Positions 8,724-18,594 of a stretch of DNA of 64,000 nucleotides are shown here, piece by piece; within the stretch, counting starts at the first letter, position 1; every line of letters begins with the position of its first letter. A program made the position numbers and the translations under genes. The stretch covers positions 62,001-126,000 of the forward strand of contig BAXG01000011.1 of assembly GCA_001310455.1 (NCBI GenBank), in the 5' to 3' direction. Source of the DNA: Photobacterium sp. JCM 19050. GTDB taxonomy: Bacteria; Pseudomonadota; Gammaproteobacteria; Enterobacterales; Vibrionaceae. The notes below the pieces were generated by a model, which was not told the DNA's origin, searched no databases, and worked only from the letters and a program-made list of their open reading frames with translations.

Positions 8724-9930
8724 ATGAGTATTTTCCGTTTCCCACCGTTGGTATGGCTTGGGATAGGGATTCTGATAATCAGTTTGGGTATCAGGCAATC
8801 TTTCGGCATTTTCATGATGCCAATCAGTGAGACGTTCAACACCGGACGTGAGTTTTTCAGTTTAGCCATTGCCTTGCAAAATCTTATGTTTGGCGCTTTC
8901 CAACCTTTTATTGGCATGGCTGCTGACCGTTTTGGGGCGCGACGGATTATTGCGCTTGGGGGGATGGCGTATGCAATGGGCCTCTATCTTACCTCTGTTG
9001 CTACAGATGCTGGAATGCTCTACCTCTCCATCGGTGTGCTGGTGGGGCTTGGCCTGAGCGCGACCAGCTACGTCATCATTTTGGGTGCAGTTGCCAAAGT
9101 GGTACCTGCCGAACACACAGCTAAGGCATTTGGCCTGACAACGGCTGCTGGCTCGTTCGGTATGTTTGCCGTTATCCCCGGAGCGCAGGCACTGCTGGCA
9201 AACTTTGACTGGCAGACAGCCATGCAGGTGTTTGCGATGGTATGCGCGGTGATGCTGGCGTTTTCAGCCTTTATGAAAACCGGCAAAAGTGCGGCTGCAA
9301 CAAACGCCGCAGATGAATCCCAGACGTTGCGCGATGCCTTAAGGAAAGCATTCCGTCACCGTGGTTATTGGTTTATTCATGCCGGATTTTTTGTTTGCGG
9401 CTTTCAGGTGATGTTCATTGCCACGCACCTGCCAAGCTATATCGCCGACAAAGGGCTGCCGGGTAATACGGCAGCAATGGCGCTCGCCTATGTGGGTATT
9501 TTCAATATCTTCGGCTCTTATTTCTGGGGATTGATGGGCGACAAATTCAACAAGCGTTACGTGATGACCAGCCTTTACCTGATGCGGGCAGTCGTCCTTT
9601 CATTGTTTGTCTTGTTGCCACTGACGACCGAAACAGCGACGGTATTCGGTGCAGCCATCGGTTTTTGCTGGTTGGGTACAGTGCCGTTAACCTCAGGTCT
9701 GGTACGCCAGATTTTCGGCCCCCGGTACATGTCTACCCTTTATGGGTTGGTATTTTTCACCCACCAGATAGGCAGTTTCATGGGCGCATGCTGGTGGCCG
9801 AATTTACGATTACTACGGTTCTTATACTCCAATCTGGTGGGCGACCGTTGTATTGGCCGTTGTTGCGGCGCTGCTTCATTTGCCGATTAATGACAAACCG
9901 CTGGTTCGGGTAGTTCCTCAACCCGCGTAA
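8724..9930 (+). CDS. MFS transporter (frame break near 9790)
   Basis: A 12-helix major-facilitator protein of about 402 residues. Visible features are the first-helix signature LGIRQSFGIFMMPISE, the loop motif MAADRFGARRI and the second-half repeat WGLMGDKFNKRYV. Near 9790 the frame changes. The sequence then reads GRIYDYYGSYTPIWW, with the normal last helix and a stop at 9928-9930. The conserved block would be GAWLGGR, so two G bases are probably missing in GCATG-CTGG-TGG. The subgroup is typical of organic-anion or drug carriers; the substrate is not predictable. Confidence 0.8.
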
Positions 9931-9944
9931 GCATCGGATGGATT

Positions 9945-9974
9945 TAAAACCGGACGTTATGTCCGGTTTTTTGG
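9945..9974 (+). terminator. Rho-independent terminator of the MFS gene
   Basis: AAACCGGAC pairs with GTCCGGTTT around a short loop, with a following T-run and TTTT. Confidence 0.8.
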
Positions 9975-10024
9975 TTTTAGCTCAAGAATAAGTATTTTGA
10001 TTATGGATGAATTTAAACCGGCAA

Positions 10025-10549
10025 CTAACTACTGGTATCCGTATCAATTGCCACGTTTCCATTTCTTGAGTCGTAGTAAATATTCAAAGTAGGGAGAGGG
10101 TTATATCGAAATGTACATTGGTCGGGAGAAATATATACAGCCTGATAGAGCGAGTCGCTTTTATTTGAAGATTCCGAAACGCTGGGTGCATCAGCATAAA
10201 GTGCATTCCAGACAGACTGGCAGTCGTCAACGTTGTTCAGCCTTGGGCTGCTTTCATTTGCACCGTTGTACTGTTGAGCCGGGTATCCCCATTGATTGAT
10301 ATCGATTTGCCCTGAGGCATCTGAACCATACATTTGTAGGTCATCGATAGGCCCACCGCCGTTTACCACCTGTGCTTTGGCAAAGGCTAATCCCACCGCA
10401 GATCTGAACGCACCACCCGTTCCTGATACAGCAGAAATATGTGCATCTTTGGAAAAATCCAAAAACTTGGGTGCCGCAGTTACAGAAAGTATACCCAAAA
10501 TGACAATGACAACGACAAGCTCTATTAAAGTGAAACCGTTTTTATGCAC
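10025..10549 (-). CDS. Type IV pilin, MSHA-like
   Basis: This 174-residue prepilin has a very short leader (HKNG) cut before Phe by prepilin peptidase. The canonical helix [20 protein letters not shown] follows, with the Glu5 of mature pilins. The globular domain has a late cysteine pair (DDC and DQC) that would close a disulphide loop. The segment [16 protein letters not shown] is typical of MshA/MshB-type proteins. The start is GTG at 10549. No other pilus gene is near, so it must depend on a pilus machine encoded elsewhere. Confidence 0.8.
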   Translation of the reverse strand: MHKNGFTLIELVVVIVILGILSVTAAPKFLDFSKDAHISAVSGTGGAFRSAVGLAFAKAQVVNGGGPIDDLQMYGSDASGQIDINQWGYPAQQYNGANESSPRLNNVDDCQSVWNALYADAPSVSESSNKSDSLYQAVYISPDQCTFRYNPLPTLNIYYDSRNGNVAIDTDTSS

Positions 10550-10967
10550 CGTGATTCATCCTTGAATGTTATATGAAATTAAATGTCATATAGATGCTTA
10601 TAAATAACCTTGTAAAAAGAGCAGAATTAAAATAAATAAGAAACAATATGATTATTGTTATTATAAAAATAATGTTATTTGTTTGATTGCATTATAGGTA
10701 AATATCAATGAGAACATCAATTGCTAAAGAGTCAATAATTAAACCCATTTCACTATTTTTTGCTCTGCTTATAAATATGTATTATGAGTAAAATTTTCTT
10801 TTCTATATAAAATGAATTTGAAATACGTGTCATCAATTTCTGAAAGACAGGATAAATCCGTTTCGGTATTCAGATGCGGATAAATTTGATAGTTGTGATT
10901 TTCAACTGCGGCTAATTGGATTCGAGTTTTGGATCTTCGTAAAAAAACGATGGTGCTGTGCCGTCGG
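10550..10967. other. A+T-rich non-coding stretch
   Basis: Contains the pilin promoter region and the 3' end of the methyltransferase transcript. Small frames here lack plausible starts. Nothing else recognised. Confidence 0.5.
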
Positions 10968-11591
10968 TTAGGCTGCCGGCTTTCTTGCCACAATAAATAC
11001 CGAGTCTTTTCCCGGCTGCCATTCCTGTTCAATGGTAAACCCAGCGTTGGTAAGGGCGGACACCAACTCCGGCTTGCTGAACCTATTCACATAAGGCGCT
11101 TTACCTGTCCATTGCATCACTTTGATAAAGAGGCGGAAGAAGACGTTGAGGTTACCAACAAGCGCAGTGCTGGATACAAAAATGCCGCCCGGCTTTAGCA
11201 GGCTGTATACTTTTTCTGATGTTCCCTCAATATCCTCCAGAAGGTGAAGAATATTCAGCCCAAGTACAGCGTTAAAGCTTTCCGGCTTAAGAGGCAGAGT
11301 CTCCAACGTCCCTTGCTGAAAGCTGATATTTTGCATGCCGGTATCATCAGCCTTTTTCCGGGCGATCTCCAGCATGGCGTCAGATAAGTCGGTTGCAACG
11401 ATATGCTTCACATGGGAGGAGTGGTGGATCGCTGTTGTCCCTGTCCCGCACGCAAACTCCAATACCTCCCAGTCAGGCTGGAAGTACGCCCGCGTCATCG
11501 CCAGCTTTTTCTGGTAATCCGCTTCATTCCTGACCGGCCGCTTGGTATAGCCCGGCGCGTTTTTGTTCCAGAAGTCTTTGGGGTTGATCAT
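10968..11591 (-). CDS. Class I SAM-dependent methyltransferase
   Basis: This 207-residue enzyme has motif I (VLEFACGTGTTA, the glycine-rich SAM loop), the acidic VATDLSDAML at the end of strand 2, and AVLGLNILHLLED as motif IV. LLKPGGIFVSST follows as motif VI. This is the Methyltransf_11/25 pattern of small-molecule methyltransferases. The acceptor is unknown. It is the last ordinary-composition gene before the A+T-rich ParA-SIR2 segment, with which it shares no strand or operon. Confidence 0.8.
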   Translation of the reverse strand: MINPKDFWNKNAPGYTKRPVRNEADYQKKLAMTRAYFQPDWEVLEFACGTGTTAIHHSSHVKHIVATDLSDAMLEIARKKADDTGMQNISFQQGTLETLPLKPESFNAVLGLNILHLLEDIEGTSEKVYSLLKPGGIFVSSTALVGNLNVFFRLFIKVMQWTGKAPYVNRFSKPELVSALTNAGFTIEQEWQPGKDSVFIVARKPAA

Positions 11592-12044
11592 GATGGTTAT
11601 CTTAAATTCCTACTCAGAAGTAGTAAGTTGGTTTGTACTTAACTCGTCAAGCAACTTCCAATATCTCAATATAAACAGGTAATTTGATGCTCGTCTAGTG
11701 TAAAAATAAATATAATTGTGGAATTCGGAATTTAAGGGTGCTTTCTCATTTAATTGTCTTAATTTCTAGAAATAGTTTATTTTTCATTCAGGTTTGGAAG
11801 GTGTTTAATTAAATAATAACTTCTTTTTGAGTTGTTCAATTCATGGATCTATTTTTGCTTTGAAAATATTCATCAGATAGATGTCATTAGTAAGTGGGTG
11901 TCAATTCTTTACATGTAAATGAATGTTTTTTAACTTCATTTCCTACGATATATATTGAATTAAATGTTAGCTTTATAGTATCATTTTGCATTGCGAGTAT
12001 TTTAACAATATCAAGTTTATATTTTGAGTTGCCTAGGGTGAGAA
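11592..12044. other. Very A+T-rich non-coding stretch upstream of the ParA-SIR2 operon
   Basis: No ORF with a plausible start is seen. The composition is much richer in A+T than the flanking core genes and continues through the operon, suggesting one horizontally acquired block. A possible promoter is TTGCAT (11986-11991), 17 bases, then TATCAA (12009-12014). It is weak and unproven. GGTGAG precedes the ParA start. Confidence 0.4.
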
Positions 12045-13051
12045 ATGAAGAGCATAGTATTTTTTAACAATAAGGGCGGTGTTGGAAAGACCACGCTCCT
12101 CTGTAACATTGCATCCATACTATCAATTGAATTCCAAAAAAAGGTATTAGTGATTGATGCAGATCCTCAATGTAACACAACAACATATTGTATAGATGGA
12201 GCGAGCGTTGATGACTTATTTTCGAAAATAAAACGGGAAACTATTGATACATTCATTCAGCCGTTGAAAAAAGGCAAAGGCTACTTACCTGATGCCATAT
12301 CACCAATTACAGCGCCACGATTCTGTTTTGATTTGATACCTGGTGATCCAAGATTGGCATTAAGTGAAGACCTATTGGCAGCTGATTGGAAGTCGCTATT
12401 GCCGGTGATGAAAGAGGTCTTCAAACAACTTTTGTAATGAAAGATTTGATAAGCAAATATAAATATGATTATGACTACATATTTTTCGATGTTGGTCCAT
12501 CTCTAGGTGCACTTAATCGTTCTATACTAATTGCATCTGATTATTATATTGTTCCAATGAGTGTGGATTTGTTTAGTTTGTCAGCAATAGAAAATATATC
12601 CATATCTTTAAGTAATTGGAAAAAATCTATCACAAGAAGTTTGAGTTTCTATGAAGAGCAAGAAGATGAAAATTTTCGAATTGATGGTTGTGATGTGAAT
12701 TGGAACCTAAAGTTTCTAGGTTATGTTGTACAGCAATATACAGCCAAAACAGTTTCAGGCTCAAAACGACCTGTTAATGCTTATGAGAAAATCAATAAGA
12801 AGATACCTAGTGCTATTAGCAAACACTTACTAGATGAAATAGCAATACAGGTTGAAGATTTTAAATTAGGCGAGATACAGAATTTACATAGCTTGGTCCC
12901 TTTGTCTCAGTCAGCCAATTGTCCAATATTTAATCTGAAGTCAAATGATGGAGTTGTTGGCGCACATTTTGCGATGGTTAAAGAATCCAAAAAGATTTTC
13001 CACAAAATCGCGAGCAATCTAATTAGCCATATTGAGAATTATCATGATTGA
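12045..13051 (+). CDS. ParA/MinD-type ATPase of the SIR2 operon (frame break near 12393)
   Basis: The N-terminus has the deviant Walker A of ParA ATPases, NNKGGVGKTT, with signature Lys10 and Lys15. VLVIDADPQCNTT (Walker A') follows, and after the break YIFFDVGPSLGALNRSIL (Walker B) and ASDYYIVPMSVDLFS. Restoring one base near 12393 joins DWKS to AIAGDERGLQTTFV, giving about 335 residues. No DNA-binding domain and no ParB gene is present, so it is unlikely to be a partition protein. Its stop overlaps the SIR2 gene start by eight bases, so translation is coupled. A sensor or switch role for the SIR2 partner is inference. Confidence 0.8.
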
Positions 13052-13910
13052 ATGGCCTGATGATCTTGTCTCCGATATTGCAAGAAGAAAGTGTGTGATT
13101 TACATTGGTTCTGGTGTTTCTATGAACAGCTGTAATGCGCAAGGGAAACGACCAAGAACATGGTGGGATCTTCTTAATTACATGATGGAAAGGATGGATA
13201 ACCCTAAAAATCACATTAATAAACTCTTGAAAGAAAATGATTATCTAACTGCTTGTGAGTTGATTAAATCAAGGTTAGGCCGAGACAGATTTGTAAGGAT
13301 TATAAGGGAGGAATTTCTAACACCTAGTTATAAAGCAGCAAAAATACATGAGGAACTATTTAAGTTAGACTCTAGGTTAACCATTACTCCCAATTTTGAT
13401 AAAATATACGAAACATATGCTCTTTCTCAAACTAATGGTTCAACCGTCGTCAAATATCAGTATGATAATGATATTCAGTCGGCAATTCGTGAAGATGGAC
13501 GTTTGATAATTAAAGCACATGGTAGTATAGATTCACCTGAAAAATTGATATTTACACGAAATGAATATGCTAAGGCTAGAACCAATAATAGACACTTTTA
13601 CGAAATATTAGAAGCATTATCGCTAACGCATACGTTTATTTTCATAGGATGCGGAGTCAATGATCCTGATATACGCCTTTTATTAGAGGATGCATTTTTC
13701 AAACATAACAGCTACCGTCCACATTTTATGTTAATGCCAAGAGGCATTTTACATTCAGAGCATCAAAATGTGATAGAAGAATCAATGAATTTAAAGATAT
13801 TGAACTATTCAAAAAATAACAATCACAGTGAATTGACTGAATCATTAAGCCAATTAGTTTCTTTAGTCGAAGATGTTAGGGAAGAATTACGCGAAAATGG
13901 TAACTGGTAA
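13044..13910 (+). CDS. SIR2-domain protein, putative NAD-consuming defence effector
   Basis: This 288-residue protein is essentially one SIR2_2-type domain. Motifs in order: YIGSGVS (residues 20-26, NAD-binding loop), TPNFD with Asn117, KAHGSID with His159, and FIGCGVNDPDIRLLLE. Asn and His in these positions are the residues needed for NAD hydrolysis in defence SIR2 domains such as ThsA, so the domain looks catalytically intact. No zinc-finger cysteines of deacetylase sirtuins are seen. ATG 13044 lies inside the end of the ParA gene. The A+T-rich composition matches its partner and differs from neighbours. Abortive NAD depletion on infection is the likely role, by analogy. Confidence 0.8.
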   Translation: MIEWPDDLVSDIARRKCVIYIGSGVSMNSCNAQGKRPRTWWDLLNYMMERMDNPKNHINKLLKENDYLTACELIKSRLGRDRFVRIIREEFLTPSYKAAKIHEELFKLDSRLTITPNFDKIYETYALSQTNGSTVVKYQYDNDIQSAIREDGRLIIKAHGSIDSPEKLIFTRNEYAKARTNNRHFYEILEALSLTHTFIFIGCGVNDPDIRLLLEDAFFKHNSYRPHFMLMPRGILHSEHQNVIEESMNLKILNYSKNNNHSELTESLSQLVSLVEDVREELRENGNW

Positions 13911-13936
13911 GACTAATTGACTTCATATCTTTAATA

Positions 13937-13960
13937 AGTGCCACCAGACTAGGTGGCACT
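13937..13960. terminator. Bidirectional hairpin between the SIR2 gene and trpA
   Basis: AGTGCCACC and GGTGGCACT form a 9-base stem with a 6-base loop. It sits between convergent gene ends (13910 and 13976). A/T-rich flanks suit termination in both directions. Confidence 0.65.
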
Positions 13961-13975
13961 ATAAATACAAAGATC

Positions 13976-14793
13976 TCAAAAAGCACTGCCGCCTTTCATC
14001 CCCTCAACAAACTCCCCAAGCTTCTTCAGCATCAACTCAGGTTGCTCGTGATTCTGCTCGATGATTTTCACCACGGCAGAGCCGGAGATTGCACCTGCTG
14101 CACCGGATTGTATGGCTTCCCTAACCTGTGACGGTTCAGAAATACCAAAGCCGAGAAGTGGGGGAGGGGCATTATATTTTTTAAGGCCTTCCAGCAGATC
14201 GCCGATAGGTTTTCCGGCTTTGGTTTCTGCACCGGTGACGCCTGCGCGTGAAACCAGATAGGTGTAGCCGCTGCCGTTTTCAGCGATGGCTTTCATGGTT
14301 TCTTCATTGGCATTTGGCGGGGCGATGTAGATGGAGTGAATGCCGTGTGCGCTGGCAGCATCGCGAAACTCCCTTGCTTCACCAATTGGCACATCGGCAA
14401 TCAGCACGGAATCCACACCGGCTCCGGCGCAGCGGGAGAAGAAATCGTCAATGCCACGGGCATAAACCAGGTTCGCGTAAATCAGCAGGCCAACAGGGAT
14501 ATCCGGGTAGGTTTCGCGTACCTTGGCGAGGATATCAAAGCAAGTATCCGGTGTCGTGCCGCTGTGAAGCGAACGCAGGTTGGCTCCCTGAATGGTCGGG
14601 CCGTCTGCAAGGGGGTCAGAAAACGGGAAGCCAAGTTCCAGGCATCCGCGCCGTTTTCCACCAATGTATTGATGATTTGCAGGGACAGTTCAGGGTTTGG
14701 ATCGCCGATGGTGACAAACGGGACAAATGCACCTTCACCTTTGGCATCCAGGCGCTCGAACATTGCCTCATAACGTTGAGAGAAGGCAGCCAT
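13976..14793 (-). CDS. trpA: Tryptophan synthase alpha chain (frame break near 14647)
   Basis: TrpA cleaves indole-3-glycerol phosphate to indole inside the TrpA2B2 complex, the last step of tryptophan synthesis. Seen: [12 protein letters not shown] with the catalytic Glu nearby at its start (MAAF...FVPFVTIGD), then [19 protein letters not shown] once one C is restored near 14647, and [28 protein letters not shown] and LGFGIS phosphate-binding loops. Corrected length is about 272 residues. It is the last gene of the operon; its ATG overlaps the trpB stop (TGATG), and a hairpin follows. Confidence 0.92.
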
Positions 14794-15982
14794 CAGATCA
14801 CTCCTTTGTCTTTCAGAATATCGTGGACGGTGAAGATATCTTTGTCACCGCGGCCAGACAGGTTTACCACCAGCAATTGCTCTTTTTCCGGGTTCTCTTT
14901 TGCCATCTTCAGAGCGTAAGCCAGTGCGTGGGCAGACTCCAATGCCGGGATAATGCCTTCGTGGCGGGCGAGATCCTGGAACGCATCCAGCGCTTCGTCG
15001 TCTGTAATAGCCCATATTGTGCGCGGCCGGTTGCGTTCAGGTGGGCGTGCTGCGGGCCGACAGACGGGAAGTCCAGACCAGCGGAAACCGAGTAGGATTC
15101 TTCCACCTGACCGAAAGTGTCCTGCATCAGCGGGGCTTTCATCCCGAAGAAAATACCGGTTTTACCGTGCTTGAGTGGTGCGCCGTGTTGAGCTGTGTCG
15201 ATACCCAGCCCGGCTGGCTCAACGCCGATAAGGCCAACATCGGTGTCATCAATAAAGTCAGCGAACATGCCAATAGCGTTTGATCCGCCGCCGACACAGG
15301 CGATAACGGCATCCGGCAGGCGGCCTTCTTTTTCCTGGATCTGGCGTTTGGTTTCTTCGCCGATAATTCGCTGGAATTCACGCACAATGGTCGGGAACGG
15401 GTGAGGCCCGGCGGCAGTACCCAGCAAATAGTGGGCGCGGTCATAACTTCCGGTCCAGTCGCGCAGGGCTTCATTGCAGGCATCTTTCAGGGTGGCAGAA
15501 CCGGAGTGTACTGGAATCACCTCAGCACCCATCAGGCGCATGCGGAATACGTTCGGGCTCTGGCGTTCAACGTCTTTGGCACCCATGTAAACGCGGCATT
15601 TCAGATCAAGCAGCGCGCAGGCAAGGGCGGTTGCTACGCCGTGCTGCCCGGCGCCGGTTTCAGCGATGATTTCATTTTTGCCCATCCGCTTGGCAAGCAG
15701 CGCCTGGCCAAGTACCTGGTTGGTTTTGTGCGCGCCACCGTGGAGCAGGTCTTCACGCTTGAGATAGAGCTTGGTTTTGGTGCCTTTGGTCAGGTTCTGG
15801 CAAAGGGTTAACGCAGTTGGGCGGCCGGCATATTCTGTCAGCAGTTCCATAAACTCTTTCTTGAATGCCGGATCTTCCTGCGCTTCGATAAAGGCGTCTT
15901 CCAGTTGGTCGAGCGCCGGGACCAGAATCTGCGGGACAAACTGCCCGCCATACTCGCCGAAATAGGGGTCTAACTTACTCAT
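14793..15982 (-). CDS. trpB: Tryptophan synthase beta chain (frame break near 15012)
   Basis: The PLP enzyme joins indole and serine. The lysine Schiff-base motif [19 protein letters not shown] and the phosphate-binding [15 protein letters not shown] are present, and the N-terminal [13 protein letters not shown] is canonical. Near 15012 one G is missing in TATGGG-GCT; the frame then continues with ITDDEAL and a normal C-terminus to LKDKGVI. The stop lies at 14793-14795. Corrected length is about 397 residues, normal. Nine bases separate it from trpCF upstream, with AAGGGAAG as ribosome site. Confidence 0.92.
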
Positions 15983-15991
15983 CTTCTTCCC

Positions 15992-17375
15992 TTAATAATC
16001 GCGGACTGCAGCCATTGCAGCCTGAATCTTGTGTGAATCTTTTACACCCGGCGCGCTTTCCACCCCGGAGTTGAAATCGAGCCCAATACAGCCAAGGCTG
16101 GACGCCTCACCGGCATTTTCAGGTGACAGGCCGCCGGCCAGCATCACCTTGCTGCGGGCGTCATCACTGAGCAGCGACCAATCGAATGTCTGGCCCGTTC
16201 CGCCGCTCTGCGCCCCGACCTTGCTGTCGACCAAATGGCGGTCGGCGCTGAAATTGTCCAGCTCTGGCGCACTGTTGCTGACACCGTGGGCTTTCCAGAT
16301 TTGGCAGGCTTCCGGCAGCAATGGCCTGAGTTCATTGATATAGGCATCGTTTTCGTCGCCGTGAAGCTGGACTGCTGCAAGGCCAAGCTGGGTTGCAATG
16401 GCTGCCACATCATCAGCAGGCTGGTTGCGGAACACACCAACATAGCGCAGTGGCGCACCCTCGATGACGGCTTTTGCCTTGGCCTCATCGACATACCGCG
16501 GGGAGCTTCGACGAAAATCAACCCGCCGTACACAGCGTTGGCGTCGTAAACGGCTTTGGCATCTTCTGCACGTGTCAGGCCGCATACCTTGTTTTGCCCA
16601 TACAACACGCCGCGTACAGCGAGTTCCAGATCGTCCTCAGCCATCAGGGAGCTGCCAATCAGGAAACCCTTGGCATCGTTGGCAAGGTCACGGACTTGCT
16701 GATGGGTATAGATACCGGATTCCGAAATCACCACAGTGCCTTCCGGCAGTTTGGGTGCCAGTGCTTTGGTACGATCAAGGTCGATGCTCAGATCGCGAAG
16801 GTTACGGTTGTTAATGCCGACTACCCTGGCGCCCAGCGCCACCGCTCGGTGCAGTTCTTCCTCATTGCTGACTTCTGTCAGAATGCCAAGGTCATACTTT
16901 GCCGCTTCTGCTGCCAGCTCGCGGTATTCGTCATCGTTCAGCACTGACAGCATCAGGAGGATGGCATCAGCCCCGTAATGGCGGGCGAGCTTTACCTGGT
17001 AGGTATCAACCATAAAGTCTTTGCACAAAACCGGGCAGGGAACCTGGCTGCGAACCTGCGGCAGGAAATCAAAGTTGCCCTGGAAATATTTTTCGTCGGT
17101 CAGTACAGAAATGGCGCTGGCATGTTTGCCGTAAACCCCGGCAATGTAGTCGAGGTTGAAGTCATCCCGGATAAGCCTTTTGACGGCGAGGCTTTTTTGC
17201 ATTCCAGAATGAAAGCGGTGCGGCCACCGTTGGGTTGGTCCCCGGCCAGCGCGTCGTAAAAGCTGCGGTCAGACGGCACCAGTGATGCTGCAAAAGTTTC
17301 AGCCGGTTGAGCCTGTTTTCGGGCCTCAACCCAGATACGTTTGTCTGCAACGATTTTTGCCAGTACGGTTTCCAT
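15992..17375 (-). CDS. trpCF: Bifunctional indole-3-glycerol-phosphate synthase / PRA isomerase (frame breaks near 17174 and 16508)
   Basis: The N-terminal TrpC barrel has ILECKKASPSKGLI, CKDFMVDTYQV, VGINNRNL and VISESGI, with the catalytic lysines and glutamates. The C-terminal TrpF barrel begins KVCGLTRAEDA and has VQLHGDE and LAGGLSPEN. The fusion is the usual form in enteric bacteria and vibrios. Two single A bases seem missing: in CTTA-ATCCGG near 17174 and in GAA-AGCTCC near 16508. Corrected length is about 461 residues. It sits two bases from trpD and nine from trpB. Confidence 0.92.
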
Positions 17376-17377
17376 GT

Positions 17378-18376
17378 TTAACCTCGTGCTGCCAGTGCTT
17401 CGACCAGCGAATACGGTTTGCCGCTTGCCATCACATCCAGTGCCTGTTGGGTGTTTTGCTTGAGATCTTCCTGCCCGAACAGGCGAAGCAGCAGCGCAAC
17501 ATTGGCTGCAACAGCGGCAGTGTGGGCACGTTCGCCATTGCCTTGCAGGATCTTGGTAATGATGTCGCGGTTCTCTTCCGGATCGCCACCCTTGATGGCT
17601 TCAAGCGGGTGGCTTTCCAACCCGAAGTCTTCCGGGGAAAGCGTATATTCCTCAATCTTGCCATCGCGGATTTCAGCAACCTGCGTCGTGCCGTGGATAG
17701 CCACTTCGTCCAGGCCGCTGCCGTGAACAACCGCAGCGCGTTTCATGCCCATTGAAACCATGGTTTCTGCAATTGGGCGGATCAAGGCCGGGTCGTAGAC
17801 ACCCATCAGCTCAATTTTCGGACGCGCCGGGTTAATCAGCGGGCCAAGAACGTTAAAGAGGGTGCGGGTTTTCATGGTCTGACGAACCGGCATCGCGTGG
17901 CGGACACCGCTGTGATACTGGGGGGCGAACAGGAAACAGACTCCCAGGTCATCCAGCGCACCACGGGCTGTTTCCGGATTCATGGCGAGATCAATACCGA
18001 ATGCTGCCAGCAAGTCGGAAGAGCCGGACTTGCTCGACACTCCTCGGTTGCCGTGCTTTGCGACCTTCACGCCACAGGCGGCGGCAACAAAGGCGGCAGT
18101 GGTAGATATATTGATGGTGTTGTGGCCGTCGCCACCGGTGCCAACAATATCAGCGAAGTCGTAATCCGGTGTCGGGAACGGGTTGGCGTTTGCCAGCAAG
18201 GCTTCCGCCGCACCGGCAATTTCATCCGGCGTTTCGCCCTTTAGTTTCAGTGCTATCAGGGCTGCAGCCAGCAAGATAGGATCCAGCTCGCCTTTGATAA
18301 TGGTATCGAACAGTTCGTGGCTCTGCGCCTTGTCGAGTGACTGCCCGTTATAAAGTGTGTTGAAGATAGCATCCAT
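17378..18376 (-). CDS. trpD: Anthranilate phosphoribosyltransferase
   Basis: An intact 332-residue enzyme that attaches phosphoribose to anthranilate. Seen: [18 protein letters not shown] (the PRPP-binding GTGGD loop), [17 protein letters not shown], and VVHGSGLDE. It is a free-standing TrpD, separate from trpG, as in vibrios and unlike the E. coli fusion. AAGGAG stands six bases before the ATG. Upstream lies a 218-base gap with a heptamer repeat array, an unusual break inside a tight operon. Confidence 0.95.
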   Translation of the reverse strand: MDAIFNTLYNGQSLDKAQSHELFDTIIKGELDPILLAAALIALKLKGETPDEIAGAAEALLANANPFPTPDYDFADIVGTGGDGHNTINISTTAAFVAAACGVKVAKHGNRGVSSKSGSSDLLAAFGIDLAMNPETARGALDDLGVCFLFAPQYHSGVRHAMPVRQTMKTRTLFNVLGPLINPARPKIELMGVYDPALIRPIAETMVSMGMKRAAVVHGSGLDEVAIHGTTQVAEIRDGKIEEYTLSPEDFGLESHPLEAIKGGDPEENRDIITKILQGNGERAHTAAVAANVALLLRLFGQEDLKQNTQQALDVMASGKPYSLVEALAARG

Positions 18377-18473
18377 GTTGTACTCCTTCCTCGTTAATCA
18401 GTGGCGAGTAAATGAGAGGTGAGTGATGAGATGAATGTGCTTTACGGTTCAATTCAACTATTCATCCTGAGAG

Positions 18474-18578
18474 TCGCTTCTCGCTTCTCGCTTCTCGCTT
18501 CTCGCTTCTCGCTTCTCGCTTCTCGCTTCTCGCTTCTCGCTTCTCGCTTCTCGCTTCTCGCTTCTCGCTTCTCGCTTC
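18474..18578. repeat. Tandem heptamer array, 15 perfect copies of TCGCTTC
   Basis: Fifteen head-to-tail copies of a 7-base unit (105 bases) lie in the gap between trpG and trpD. Read in the direction of the trp transcript the unit is GAAGCGA, giving a purine-rich run. A period of seven means any frame through it is open (a Glu-Ala-Arg-Ser-Glu-Lys-Arg repeat), but no start codon leads into it after the trpG stop. Perfect identity suggests recent slippage, so copy number probably varies between strains. Confidence 0.95.
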
Positions 18579-18594
18579 TGTTCTTTCCTAGACC

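Noticed and set aside
10769-11032. 87-residue minus-strand frame overlapping the methyltransferase end
   Set aside because: Overlaps a certain gene in another frame on the same strand and lacks a plausible start.
12045-12437. ParA gene as a true pseudogene or two separate genes
   Set aside because: The break is one missing base of the same kind as in many essential genes in this window, and both halves hold complementary parts of one ATPase.
12045-13051. Plasmid partition (ParAB) locus
   Set aside because: No ParB-like gene or parS-like repeats; the partner is a SIR2 enzyme.
14248-14919. 223-residue plus-strand frame over trpA and trpB
   Set aside because: Cys/Arg/Trp-rich composition typical of an antisense shadow; the trp genes on the other strand are certain.
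18474-18578. CRISPR array
   Set aside because: Units are 7 bases with no spacers; it is a simple tandem repeat.
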